A stretch of 39,611 nucleotides of DNA, taken from assembly GCA_945874115.1 (NCBI GenBank), contig CAMCFD010000003.1:1-39611 (forward strand), written 5' to 3'. The DNA is from Rickettsia typhi (GTDB lineage Bacteria; Pseudomonadota; Alphaproteobacteria; Rickettsiales; UBA1997). Shown here in pieces: positions 16,002 through 24,395 of the stretch (positions are counted from its first letter, which is position 1; every line of letters starts with the position of its first letter). The notes beneath the pieces were generated by a model. The model was given only the letters and a program-made list of their open reading frames with translations, ran no database searches and was not told the DNA's origin. The translations under genes and the position numbers were made by a program.

Positions 16002-16403
16002 ATGTTTTCTAAACTAACCTTCAGAAGGCAGATTTCATTATTGGCATTTTTTGTTTTGACAAATTGTGCCAATAATATCACTCAGTTCGGCAAAATTACC
16101 CCTTACAATTCTACTACGAAAGAAAATAAAGCTTTTGTCTTCACGGTCGAAGAAAGCTATGCGCGCGCTCATCTTAAGTCGAAGCAAGATGAAAAAAATC
16201 CGCTAATGACTAAGGCCGAGGCTGATTTGTTGAAAAAACTTCTTGTGCGTCAAAAATATTGCATTAATCAAAGCAATGAATTGTCTTTTAAAATTACCTC
16301 AAAGCAAGAAAAAATCTACGATGTAACTTTCGCAAGTCTTATTGAGCAGAACTACAACGCCAAGCCTGCCGCGCCGCGAATGTATTATGGAAATTGTATT
16401 TAA
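16002..16403 (+). CDS. Putative lipoprotein or secreted protein, unknown function
   Basis: I do not recognise this 133-residue protein. Residues 1-21 look like a signal peptide: a basic start (KLTFRR), then a hydrophobic core (ISLLAFFVLT), then N21-C22. The LTNC lipobox has Asn at -1, which is atypical for signal peptidase II, so a lipoprotein is likely but not certain. The mature part is hydrophilic, with a second and third cysteine (QKYC and the penultimate YGNCI) and no visible domain. A candidate promoter lies upstream. It is not obviously in an operon with rplS, and about 495 bases without genes follow. Confidence 0.6.
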   Translation: MFSKLTFRRQISLLAFFVLTNCANNITQFGKITPYNSTTKENKAFVFTVEESYARAHLKSKQDEKNPLMTKAEADLLKKLLVRQKYCINQSNELSFKITSKQEKIYDVTFASLIEQNYNAKPAAPRMYYGNCI

Positions 16404-16838
16404 TTTTTTCGCATTCTCGTGGTTTTCCCATTTTTTCTCGCTATAAATAATCTGGTGTTGGTTAGAAATTGCCTTTAATAATGATTTTAATGAGGCAGAA
16501 ATTGGGTTTTTGTTAGATTGCGTGGTTTTTTCCGTTCGTTTCGAAATTTGTTTGTGAGAGTGAAATTTGCGCTTAGGAGGATTTTTAATTTTGTCGCGCA
16601 AAATTTTTCGGTGGGGTTTTGCGATTTAAATAAATTAGATTCTCGTGTTCGCGAAAATGACAAGAAGTGCCCGCAATGACAGAAAAGATTGTGAAAAAGA
16701 CAAAGAATTAGCGCGACCTTAGAATATAAGCAAGATTGTTAAATCAAAAAACTAGAAAGGGTATAGTTATAAACCGTATTTTTTGTGGGTTTTCATGTTA
16801 TTTGAGAGTTTGATTGGTGATTGCCATTCCTCGAAAGA
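16404..16838. other. Gene-free stretch between the putative lipoprotein gene and recQ
   Basis: This T-rich stretch has no ORF I would support. It holds one degenerate copy of a dispersed hairpin repeat at 16638-16663, described separately, and ends at the palindrome at 16839. An overlapping minus-strand frame of 100 codons (16299-16601) is low-complexity and largely antisense to the preceding gene; I treat it as chance. Confidence 0.6.
16638..16663. repeat. Degenerate copy of a dispersed TTCGCG hairpin repeat
   Basis: GATTCTCGTGTTCGCGAAAATGACAAG resembles the widespread proteobacterial repeat GATTCCCGCTTTCGCGGGAATGACA. It matches the copy at 20250-20280, including the following ACAAGAAGTG. 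A second partial unit (CCCGCAATGACA) follows it at 16670-16681. Confidence 0.6.
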
Positions 16839-16887
16839 GAGAATTAATAAAATTAGTTGATTTTTGCAAGTAATTTTATTAATTCTC
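16839..16887. repeat. Long perfect AT-rich palindrome at the recQ 3' end
   Basis: GAGAATTAATAAAATTA (16839-16855) and TAATTTTATTAATTCTC (16871-16887) are perfect 17-base inverted repeats around a 15-base loop ending TTGCAAG. It starts 12 bases past the recQ stop on the recQ strand. It may act as an RNA 3' structure and resembles the inner stems of the elements at 20397 and 25632. Confidence 0.6.
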
Positions 16888-16898
16888 ACACCCCTAAA

Positions 16899-18701
16899 TT
16901 AGCCAATTTCGCTTAAGAAATCTTTGCCATAGCGCTTAAATTTGGCTTCTCCGACGCCGGTTATTTTTAGCATTTCTTCGATATTTCTCGGTCGCAATTT
17001 TGCCATTTCAAGCAATGTTTTGTCGTGAAAAATAATATATGGTGGCAGGTTTTGAGCCTTGGCAATTTTGAGTCTTTTGGCTTTTAGTTTTTGGAATAAA
17101 TTATTTTCATCATCGGATTCAAGAGCAATAATAGAGCCAGTTTTGGCGGATTTTGTTTTTTCTTTCTTCTCGATTTTCTTCGTTATTTTTCGCAAATTTA
17201 TGCGGCTTTTTTCACGCAAGAATTTCTGTCCGTCACTCGTTAAGTGAAGTGCGCCAAAGCCTTCGATGTCGGCTTTCAGAAAATTCATGGCGGTTAATTG
17301 TCTGAAAATCGATTGCCATTCTTGTTTCGAAAAATCTTTCCCGATGCCGTAAACACTGAGTTTGTCGTGGTTGAAGTCTTTGATTTTTTGGTTATTTGCG
17401 CCAAGTAAAATGTCGATTAAATGTCCGGCGCCAAATCTTTGTTCGCTGCGATAGGCCGCTGACAGGGCTTTCTGAGCGGCTATTGTGCCGTCGAAAATTT
17501 CGGGTGGATTTAGACAAACATCGCAATTTTTGCAAGGCTCGCAATTATCGCCGAAATATTGCAATAGGATTTGGCGCCTACAGCTTGAAGATTCGCAAAG
17601 ACCGACTAGCGCGCTTAATTTCTGCATTTCTATGCGCTTTTGGTTTTGGTTGGCGTTTCCGTCTTCGATGAAACTGCGCTGCATTGCGACATCGCCTGAG
17701 CTGTAAGACATCCAAGCGTTGGCGGCAAGGCCGTCGCGTCCGGCGCGCCCAGTTTCTTGATAGTAAGCCTCGATGTTTTTAGGTACGTTTAAATGCGCGA
17801 CAAATCTGACGTCGGGCTTGTTAATTCCCATTCCAAAGGCAATTGTTGCGACCATAATTACGCCATCATTTAGCAAAAATGTTTCGAGGTTTTTTTGGCG
17901 CGTTTTATTGTCCATTCCGGCGTGATAGGGCAAGACATCAAAGCCTTCTTCTTTAAGCCAAATCGCGATGTCTTCAACTTTTTTTCGCGAAATGCAATAA
18001 ACAATTCCGCTATCTTTTTTGTGATTTTGATTAATAAATTCAAGTAATCGCGCTTTAGAATTTACGCCATCGTAAATTGTATAATTTATGTTGGGGCGAT
18101 CGAAACTGGCGATGAAAATTTTGCTGTCTTGTAAATTTAATTTTTCGATAATGTCTTTGCGCGTTGGAATGTCGGCGGTTGCAGTCAAGGCAAGGCGTGG
18201 CACATCAGGGAATTGTGTCGCAAGCATGGCAAGTTCGGTGTAAACAGGGCGAAAATCGTGGCCCCATTGCGACACGCAGTGCGCTTCGTCGATTGCAAAA
18301 AGTGCGATTTTTATGTCGGATAAAAAGCACATAAAATCAACAGAGAGTAATCTCTCTGGTGCGACATAAAGTAATTTTAATTCACCATTTTTGATCGCGA
18401 TTTTTGTCTCGAAATTTTCTTTCGCCGACATTGACGAATTGATCGCTGACGCCTTGATTCCAAGTTCTTTGAGGGCGCTGACTTGGTCTTGCATTAGCGC
18501 GATTAGCGGCGAAACTACGATGGTAATTCCGTCTAAATAAAGTGCGGGAATTTGATAGCAAATAGATTTTCCGCCACCAGTTGGCATCAACACCAGAGCG
18601 CTTTTTCCGGCAATTACTGTGTTGACAATTTCTTCTTGATCGCCGCGAAATTTGTTATATCCAAAAACGGTTTTAAGAATTGTTAAAGGTGTGCTTTTCA
18701 T
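16899..18701 (-). CDS. recQ: ATP-dependent DNA helicase RecQ
   Basis: RecQ is a 3'-5' superfamily 2 helicase acting in recombination and fork repair. The 600-residue product contains the Walker A MPTGGGKS (39-46), DEAH box (138-141) with AHCVSQWGHDFRP, motif IV-VI residues YHAGM, ATIAFGMGINKPDVRFV and QETGRAGRDG. The RQC zinc-binding cysteines follow (C374 then C387/C390/C393/C396). A winged-helix region and a C-terminal HRDC domain (about 530-600, LRPRNIEEMLKITGVGEAKFKRYG) complete it. A 35-codon ORF ends directly before its ATG. The stop is TAA. Confidence 0.97.
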   Translation of the reverse strand: MKSTPLTILKTVFGYNKFRGDQEEIVNTVIAGKSALVLMPTGGGKSICYQIPALYLDGITIVVSPLIALMQDQVSALKELGIKASAINSSMSAKENFETKIAIKNGELKLLYVAPERLLSVDFMCFLSDIKIALFAIDEAHCVSQWGHDFRPVYTELAMLATQFPDVPRLALTATADIPTRKDIIEKLNLQDSKIFIASFDRPNINYTIYDGVNSKARLLEFINQNHKKDSGIVYCISRKKVEDIAIWLKEEGFDVLPYHAGMDNKTRQKNLETFLLNDGVIMVATIAFGMGINKPDVRFVAHLNVPKNIEAYYQETGRAGRDGLAANAWMSYSSGDVAMQRSFIEDGNANQNQKRIEMQKLSALVGLCESSSCRRQILLQYFGDNCEPCKNCDVCLNPPEIFDGTIAAQKALSAAYRSEQRFGAGHLIDILLGANNQKIKDFNHDKLSVYGIGKDFSKQEWQSIFRQLTAMNFLKADIEGFGALHLTSDGQKFLREKSRINLRKITKKIEKKEKTKSAKTGSIIALESDDENNLFQKLKAKRLKIAKAQNLPPYIIFHDKTLLEMAKLRPRNIEEMLKITGVGEAKFKRYGKDFLSEIG

Positions 18702-18809
18702 TTAATTTTTTGGTAATCTTTTTTCTAAATCAGAAATTATATCGATCGAAGTTTTAATTTCTTTTTCGCGCATTTTTTTTAAAACTCTTATTTCGTCACT
18801 TAATATCAT
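18702..18809 (-). CDS. Small ORF (35 codons) abutting recQ
   Basis: On the minus strand an ATG at 18809 opens a 35-residue frame, MILSDEIRVLKKMREKEIKT followed by SIDIISDLEKRLPKN. Its TAA is directly followed by the recQ ATG with no intervening base. The peptide is charged and predicted by eye to be helical (heptad-like I/L/V/M spacing), with no signal peptide. The zero-base junction and its position between coaBC (43 bases upstream) and recQ are consistent with a translated leader coupled to recQ. I recognise no family, and chance is possible at this length. Confidence 0.45.
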   Translation of the reverse strand: MILSDEIRVLKKMREKEIKTSIDIISDLEKRLPKN

Positions 18810-18852
18810 TTTGTTTTTTATCTATCGCGTAAGTTGGCTTTTTGGATAATTT

Positions 18853-20040
18853 TTATTTTAAAAGTGTCGCGATTTTATTAGCTAAAATTTGCGCCAATTC
18901 TACTTTTTTTATTTCTCCCAAATCTTCTTCAAGATCATGGCCAATCAACATTGCTCGGCTTTTATTGCTGCCAAAAATTTTACCATTTTCAACGTCGTTG
19001 GCGACAATTAAATCGCAATTTTTGCGCTTTAATTTTGCGCGCGCATTTTGTAATAAATTTTCGCTTTCAGCAGCAAAGCCGACGACTAGAGCGGGGCGGT
19101 CTTGAGAGTTTGCGACATATTCTAAAATGTCGATATTTTTTATTAAATCAAGCGTTAAATTCTCGTTATTTTCTTTTTTGATTTTTGTTGTTGTCGGGTT
19201 TTTTATTTTATAATCAGCGACGGCCGCACAGCCAATAAAAACATCGCTTTGAGACAATTTTTCTTTGACGACTTTAAACATTTCATCGGCGGTTGTGACA
19301 GTGTGAAATTTTTCGCCATTTGCGTGTGTCGGTAAATTTATGTTGGCGGCGACAAATTCAACATCGGCGCCCATTTCTTTTAAAACATCGGCGATGTGAA
19401 TTGCTTGTTTTCCACTAGAAGAATTTCCGATAAATCTAACAGAGTCAATCATTTCGCGGGTTCCACCACCAGTTAATAAAATCTTTTTACCTTTTAGTTT
19501 TTCACAATTCTCAAAAAAAATCTCAATTTTTTTGGCGATTTCTTGTGGTTCTTGCATTTTTCCAACCCCAACTTCTCCACATGCAAGTTCGTCTTTGTTT
19601 GGTTCAACCATGATAACGCCGCGCTCATATAGCTTTTCGATATTGTCGAGATTTGCTTGATTAAGCCACATTTTTTCATTCATCGCAGGCGCCACCATAA
19701 TTTTTTTGTTCGACGCCGCAACAACAGTTGAGGCGAGGTCGTTCGCATAACCGCCAGAAATTTTTGCGATAAAATCTGCTGACGCGGGCGCAACGACAAT
19801 TAAATCGTGATCGCGTGAAAGCTTGATGTGAGTCATTCCATTATCGCCATCGTCAAATAATTCGGTATAAATTTTATTTTTCGCAATTGACGAAACCAAC
19901 AGCGGCGTGACAAATTCTTGCGCGGCTTTAGTTAAAATCACAGAAACCTCGTAAGATTTTTTTTGTAAAATTCTGATTAACTCAACAGATTTGTAAGCGG
20001 CGATGCTTCCCGTGATTATCAATAAAATTTTTTTTGGCAT
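18853..20040 (-). CDS. coaBC: Bifunctional CoaBC (PPC synthetase/decarboxylase)
   Basis: CoaBC joins cysteine to 4'-phosphopantothenate and decarboxylates the product, two steps of coenzyme A synthesis. The 395-residue product has an N-terminal flavin-dependent decarboxylase domain: GSIAAYKS (11-18), the catalytic H71 in MTHIKLS, the PAMNEKMW motif (118-125) and the lid cysteine C154 in ELACGEVGVGKM. The C-terminal synthetase domain, from about residue 185, has ILLTGGGTREMID, VRFIGNSSSGK, AAVADYK and VGFAAES. The length is typical. An AT-rich region with TATAAT just upstream may be its promoter. Confidence 0.97.
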   Translation of the reverse strand: MPKKILLIITGSIAAYKSVELIRILQKKSYEVSVILTKAAQEFVTPLLVSSIAKNKIYTELFDDGDNGMTHIKLSRDHDLIVVAPASADFIAKISGGYANDLASTVVAASNKKIMVAPAMNEKMWLNQANLDNIEKLYERGVIMVEPNKDELACGEVGVGKMQEPQEIAKKIEIFFENCEKLKGKKILLTGGGTREMIDSVRFIGNSSSGKQAIHIADVLKEMGADVEFVAANINLPTHANGEKFHTVTTADEMFKVVKEKLSQSDVFIGCAAVADYKIKNPTTTKIKKENNENLTLDLIKNIDILEYVANSQDRPALVVGFAAESENLLQNARAKLKRKNCDLIVANDVENGKIFGSNKSRAMLIGHDLEEDLGEIKKVELAQILANKIATLLK

Positions 20041-20396
20041 TTTTTATAAATTATAATAATGGCCGCGATTAATATATTGGCGGACATAAAGAGCTAAAAA
20101 TTTGTTCTTTAATAATATAGATTTTAAGAAAATGAGTCAAGAGAATTTGTGGGGTGGGGAATTATTATGGGTTTTTGAATCAAGGGTTTGTATTTTATTA
20201 TAACATTTTTCAACCTAAAACATAGGTCTCTTATTGTCTTAAAACCCAAGATTCCCGCTTTCGCGAGGATGACAAGAAGTGGTGAATTGTGCAAGAAGAG
20301 CTAAAAATTTTGTATAATTTAAAGGTGCAACAAAAATTAACAAATTTTTCATAAAATCTGACGCAAAAAACCGCTAATTATTTCTGATAAAAGTTA
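20041..20396. other. Gene-free stretch between coaBC and the ruvB palindrome
   Basis: No supportable gene. It holds the dispersed repeat at 20250-20280 and two copies of AGAGCTAAAAATTT (20090 and 20297 regions). A TATAAT-like box lies at 20311-20318 (TGTATAAT) on the plus strand, but no plus-strand gene follows it. Confidence 0.6.
20250..20280. repeat. Dispersed TTCGCG hairpin repeat, better copy
   Basis: GATTCCCGCTTTCGCGAGGATGACAAGAAGTG nearly matches the common proteobacterial GATTCCCGCTTTCGCGGGAATGACA hairpin. CCCGC/GCGAG forms the stem. It shares its flank ACAAGAAGTG with the copy at 16638. Confidence 0.7.
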
Positions 20397-20546
20397 AGAA
20401 CCTATCCCTAAATAATTTCACCCCATATTTTTGCTCTTTTTTCTAATAAATTTTATGAAATATATCCAATATTGCATAAAATTTATTAGAAAAATCGCTA
20501 AAAATTTCCTAAAAATCTGTGATTAAATTATTTAGGGATAGGTTCT
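20397..20546. repeat. 150-bp palindromic (MITE-like) element overlapping the ruvB 3' end
   Basis: The outer arms are perfect 22-base inverted repeats: AGAACCTATCCCTAAATAAT with TT (20397-20418) and its complement (20525-20546). The inner arms, TTTTCTAATAAATTTTATG and CATAAAATTTATTAGAAAA, also pair, around a core containing ATATATCCAATATT. The whole element can fold as one long imperfect hairpin. The right outer arm is coding: read on the minus strand it gives EPIPK and the TAA stop of ruvB. Confidence 0.8.
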
Positions 20547-21538
20547 AAGCCCAAATGCTTGAAGGCGATTTCAGTTAAAATTCGGCCGCGTGGGGTTTTT
20601 TCGATGAAGCCTTGTTGAATTAAATAAGGCTCGATCGAGTCTTCGACGGTGTCGCGCTCTTCAGAAATTGCTGAAGAAATTGTTTCAACACCAACTGGAC
20701 CACCGCGATAATTTTTGGCGATGAAATTTAAATAGCGATAATCGGAAGAGTCAAGGCCGGCTCTGTCTATTTCTAGGCGCTTGAGTGATTCATCGGCGAT
20801 TTTTTGCGAAATTAACTCGTGATTTTTATCGATTGCAAAATCGCGCACACGTTTCAGAAGGCGAATCGCGATTCTAGGTGTTCCGCGTGAGCGTTTAGCG
20901 ATTTCAACCGCACCATCTTCGGCGATTTTTATTCCCAAAATTTTAGCGTCGCGAAGCACAATTTGCGTTAATTCTTTAGTGCTGTAAAAATCTATGCGCG
21001 TGAGAATTCCGAAGCGATCACGAAGTGGGTTGGCGATAAGTCCGATTCGCGTGGTTGCTCCAACCAAGGTGAATTTCGGCAAGTCGATTTTGATCGCACG
21101 CGCCGCAACTCCTTCGCCGATTATGATGTCGAGCTTGAAATCTTCCATCGCCGAATATAAAACTTCCTCGACATTTTTGTTGAGTCGGTGAATTTCGTCG
21201 ATGAACAAAACATCGCCTTGCTGCAAATTGGTAAGAATCGCCGCCAAATCGCCCGATTTTGTAATCACCGGCCCCGAACTTCCTTTGAAACCCGTTCCCA
21301 TTTCGTGGGCGATAATTTGCGCTAAAGTTGTTTTTCCAAGGCCGGGAGGGCCATAAAACAAAGCGTGATCAAGAACATCATTTCTGCTTTTTGCCGAGTT
21401 TATAAAAATCGACAAATTTTCTTTTAGTTTTGTTTGGCCTAAAAAATCTTGCAAAAAACTCGGACGCAAAACATTATCATTTTGTTTTTCTTGCAACTCT
21501 TCTTCGTGCAGGTTTGGATCTAAAATTTCGTTTTTCAT
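20528..21538 (-). CDS. ruvB: Holliday junction branch migration helicase RuvB
   Basis: RuvB is the AAA+ motor that, with RuvA, migrates Holliday junctions. The 336-residue product has Walker A GPPGLGKT (63-70), Walker B LFIDEIH (111-117), the sensor region VGATTRIGLIANPLRDRFG with the arginine finger, and the C-terminal winged helix RGGPVGVETISSAISEERDT. Its last five residues (EPIPK) and stop are encoded by the arm of the palindrome at 20397-20546. ruvA and ruvC, often adjacent, are absent. It lies 21 bases downstream of the kinase-less sensor gene. Confidence 0.97.
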   Translation of the reverse strand: MKNEILDPNLHEEELQEKQNDNVLRPSFLQDFLGQTKLKENLSIFINSAKSRNDVLDHALFYGPPGLGKTTLAQIIAHEMGTGFKGSSGPVITKSGDLAAILTNLQQGDVLFIDEIHRLNKNVEEVLYSAMEDFKLDIIIGEGVAARAIKIDLPKFTLVGATTRIGLIANPLRDRFGILTRIDFYSTKELTQIVLRDAKILGIKIAEDGAVEIAKRSRGTPRIAIRLLKRVRDFAIDKNHELISQKIADESLKRLEIDRAGLDSSDYRYLNFIAKNYRGGPVGVETISSAISEERDTVEDSIEPYLIQQGFIEKTPRGRILTEIAFKHLGLEPIPK

Positions 21539-21559
21539 TAGTAAAATTAGTTAATCTCT

Positions 21560-22504
21560 TTATTTAAACACAAATCTATATGATAAAAATAAAGAAAGCA
21601 AAGTCATTAAAATCAATAATTCAATTTTGACTTTGTTAAAATATGATTCGAGTAATTTTTTCTCGAGCATTTTATGTTCATAAGTTGCGATTAAAATGAA
21701 AGGATATTTATCGGATTTTTTGAGTAAAATCGCTTTCGCATCTTCGCCAAATACGTTGATATAAAACGCCTCGACCGCATTTTTGTTTTCCATTTCGTCG
21801 ATATTTTTCCTCACAATTTCTTCTAATTCTAAATCGGAGTTTTTATAAATTTGATATTTTATACTTTGTGTGCATAATATCGGTTTTTTCGACGAGCCAA
21901 GTAATTTGAAAGTGACATAATTATTCGTGATATTTCTTTGCAGAAGGCTCGCCAAAACTTCTATTTCAAAACCAATCGTCATTGTGCCGAGATATTTGCC
22001 GTTTAATTCAGCGCCAACGCCTCCGGGAATTGTCCATTTTTGACTGGGAGAGCCAATAACTGGCTGTCCTAAAAAGAATTTTCCAGCCTCTTTTTGTGTA
22101 AATTTCATATAATCCCGCATCGATAAATCGCGAAGATCGCTTGATATTCCATAGCGCGTATCGACTATGATTTTGTTGTTCGAATTAGTCCATGAAAACA
22201 CTGTCCATGAAAATTCGTCAACCAAATAAGGATTAGTTTTGTAAATTTTCATCACCTCATTTATATATTTTTTATCCTGAGGATTTTTCTTAATCTCAAC
22301 AATCATTTTGTTGATTACTTCATGAGTATGGTCGAATTTTTTGTCTAAATCTTTTTCGATTCTTGCCATTTCAACTTCAAGAACATCTTTAATTCTGAGT
22401 TTATAACTTCGAATTTCATAAAAAAACAGCGCAATAACAGAGAGGCAGAGAAATAAAAATATCGAGATCGTGATTGATTTGCTAATGGCCGATTTTTTTT
22501 TCAT
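21560..22504 (-). CDS. Kinase-less membrane sensor, paralogue of the adjacent kinase's input domain
   Basis: The 314-residue product has a TM helix at about 10-30, a roughly 260-residue periplasmic domain and a second TM at about 294-312. It stops two residues after FVF, so there is no cytoplasmic output domain. The periplasmic part aligns with that of the upstream kinase: DEFSWTVFSW, DLSMRDYMKFT (126-136), GQPVIGSPSQKWTIPGG (146-162) and GKYLGTMTIGFEIE (169-182). The pattern suggests a Cache/PDC-type ligand sensor. The ATG at 22504 begins one base after the kinase stop; a TTG at 22522 would overlap the kinase and is less likely. It may be a partner sensor or a decayed duplicate. Confidence 0.8.
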   Translation of the reverse strand: MKKKSAISKSITISIFLFLCLSVIALFFYEIRSYKLRIKDVLEVEMARIEKDLDKKFDHTHEVINKMIVEIKKNPQDKKYINEVMKIYKTNPYLVDEFSWTVFSWTNSNNKIIVDTRYGISSDLRDLSMRDYMKFTQKEAGKFFLGQPVIGSPSQKWTIPGGVGAELNGKYLGTMTIGFEIEVLASLLQRNITNNYVTFKLLGSSKKPILCTQSIKYQIYKNSDLELEEIVRKNIDEMENKNAVEAFYINVFGEDAKAILLKKSDKYPFILIATYEHKMLEKKLLESYFNKVKIELLILMTLLSLFLSYRFVFK

Positions 22505-22505
22505 A

Positions 22506-24362
22506 TTAATCTTTGTAATCAAAAGTTATGATAATCATGGTTCCGGCGCCGATTTTTGATCTTATTTCTATTCTTCCGCCTTGCAATTCGACAAGCTGTT
22601 TTACTAAATTCAGGCCGAGACCGAAAGAGTCAACTTTGTCGTTATTTTTGCTTTCTTCAGCTAGGCCAAATTTCTGCATCGCCTTTTCAAGCTGCTTGTC
22701 GGTCATTCCCATTCCTTCATCTTTAATCGAAATTCTGAGTTTATTTTTGCCATTTTCGCAAAAATCACTCGCCAAAATTTCGATTTTCGTATTTTCACGG
22801 CTATATTTTATCGAATTATTCACCAAATTTATCAAAATTTGTTTTATTCGTCTTTGGTCAAGATTTATCGCTGGCAAATCAGAGTTGGCGTGATTAAATA
22901 TTCTAATATGTTTTTTGTTGGCAAAATCGCGATTAACTCGAATTGATCTTTTGATCATTTCATAAATGTTAATTTTTTGCGACAAATTAATCGAGAAAAT
23001 CCCCGAAGAAATTTGTGTCACGTCCATTAAATCATTGATGAATTCAAGCGCGTCATTGGCGCAATTTTCTATTTCTTTAAGCGATTCTTCTTCGTTATCG
23101 CTTTCTTTATTTTGCAGGTTTTTTGTGAAAGCCAAAATTGCCGATAGAGGATTTCTTATGTCGTGAGAAATGGCTGATAAAAATTCACTTTTGTTGAAGT
23201 TTTCTTGAGCAATTTTTTGATTCGCATTCTTTAACCGATTCATCAAAGATTCTTCGCGAACGCACGATTCTCCAAGCATTTTCAGCGCAATATATAATTC
23301 TTTCAACTCTTTGCCTTCAGGTTCTTCAATTTGATATGAAAAATCGCGTTCAGAAATTCTTTGCGCAAAAATCGATAAGTGAGAAACTGGTTTTACAATT
23401 CTTCGATAGAGGCTGCGAAACAAGATGATACAACAAACCATCGCCAAAAATATAATTACAACTTGGCGAAAAATAATGTCGATAATTTGTTTATAATAAG
23501 CATCTTTGTCGTAAAATAAAACAAACTCAATTGGTTGACCTTTGATTCTTTGAAAATAAGCGTTTACGACTTTGTCCGCAAAAATTTTCTGTGTTGATAT
23601 TTTTTTGCGATCAATATTATCATCAAGCGAGGCAAGGTGAATATCGTCTTTTATTGGCTCTAAAAAATCATTTTCGAAATTCTCGGAGGCAAAAATAAAT
23701 TCTCCTTCGTGAAAGAAAGCGAAACTAATATTTTCATTTTCGACGGTTTTTTCAATTTTGCTGACTAATTTTTCTATATCGAAGCCAAAAACTAAAGTTC
23801 CGATATATTTTCCATCAGATGAAAAAGTGCCAAGACCGGCCGGAATCAAAAGGCGCTGTGACAATACGCCATAAACCGCTTGGCCAAAAATAACTTTATT
23901 TAAACTATGCTCAGTATATTTTAAATAATCGCGATCAGACAAATCGATTGGCTTGCTGATAATTCCCGAAGTTCCGTCGATTGTGAGTTTTTTTTGACTA
24001 TCGATCCACGAAAATGCGCTCCACGTAACCGCAACATCAACTTGGCTGTTCGTTGTCAAAAATGTTGATAAAAGTTTGTGAATTTTTTCTTTGTCGCCAT
24101 TCATTAAAGCAATTTGCGTTGAAGCATAAAAAAGCTGATGCTTAACATAATTTATGTCGTAAGCGACAGTTTTTTGAGTTTGTTTTGCAGAATTAATTAA
24201 GATATTTTCAATTTCTCCGGCCTTTTGGTTAATCGATGTTTTGATAAGTAAAAATCCCGCAAAAATTATGGCAATTATTGCGAATCGATAAATATTGAGA
24301 AAGTTTTTGATAAAAGACGGAAAGAGAGATCTGAGGACTGATTTTGTAAGCATAATTGCCAT
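22506..24362 (-). CDS. Membrane sensor histidine kinase
   Basis: The 618-residue kinase has TM1 at about 26-44, a periplasmic Cache/PDC-like sensor (SAFSW, DLSDRDYLKYT, FGQAVYG, GKYIGTLVFGFDIE), TM2 at about 297-317, then a HAMP-like linker. The HisKA H-box follows, with the phosphoacceptor H400 in LSAISHDIRNPLS. The HATPase_c domain has N-box NN (515-516), G1 DEGMG (548-552) and G2 GLG (581-583). No response regulator lies nearby, so the partner must be elsewhere. A TTG at 24380 is in frame, but the ATG at 24362 is preferred. It starts 33 bases after nuoD and is followed one base after its stop by its kinase-less paralogue. The ligand is unknown. Confidence 0.92.
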   Translation of the reverse strand: MAIMLTKSVLRSLFPSFIKNFLNIYRFAIIAIIFAGFLLIKTSINQKAGEIENILINSAKQTQKTVAYDINYVKHQLFYASTQIALMNGDKEKIHKLLSTFLTTNSQVDVAVTWSAFSWIDSQKKLTIDGTSGIISKPIDLSDRDYLKYTEHSLNKVIFGQAVYGVLSQRLLIPAGLGTFSSDGKYIGTLVFGFDIEKLVSKIEKTVENENISFAFFHEGEFIFASENFENDFLEPIKDDIHLASLDDNIDRKKISTQKIFADKVVNAYFQRIKGQPIEFVLFYDKDAYYKQIIDIIFRQVVIIFLAMVCCIILFRSLYRRIVKPVSHLSIFAQRISERDFSYQIEEPEGKELKELYIALKMLGESCVREESLMNRLKNANQKIAQENFNKSEFLSAISHDIRNPLSAILAFTKNLQNKESDNEEESLKEIENCANDALEFINDLMDVTQISSGIFSINLSQKINIYEMIKRSIRVNRDFANKKHIRIFNHANSDLPAINLDQRRIKQILINLVNNSIKYSRENTKIEILASDFCENGKNKLRISIKDEGMGMTDKQLEKAMQKFGLAEESKNNDKVDSFGLGLNLVKQLVELQGGRIEIRSKIGAGTMIIITFDYKD

Positions 24363-24395
24363 AATTTTATTTTTTAGCAAAAACTTAAACCCATT

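Noticed and set aside
16299..16601. A 100-codon minus-strand frame overlapping the putative lipoprotein gene
   Set aside because: Low-complexity Lys/Asn/Ser-rich sequence, largely antisense to or downstream of a better-supported gene, with no start context or recognisable motif.
20041..20396. Small coding ORFs such as the one at 20132
   Set aside because: Only about 23 codons, with no ribosome site, no conservation evidence and repeats in the same stretch.
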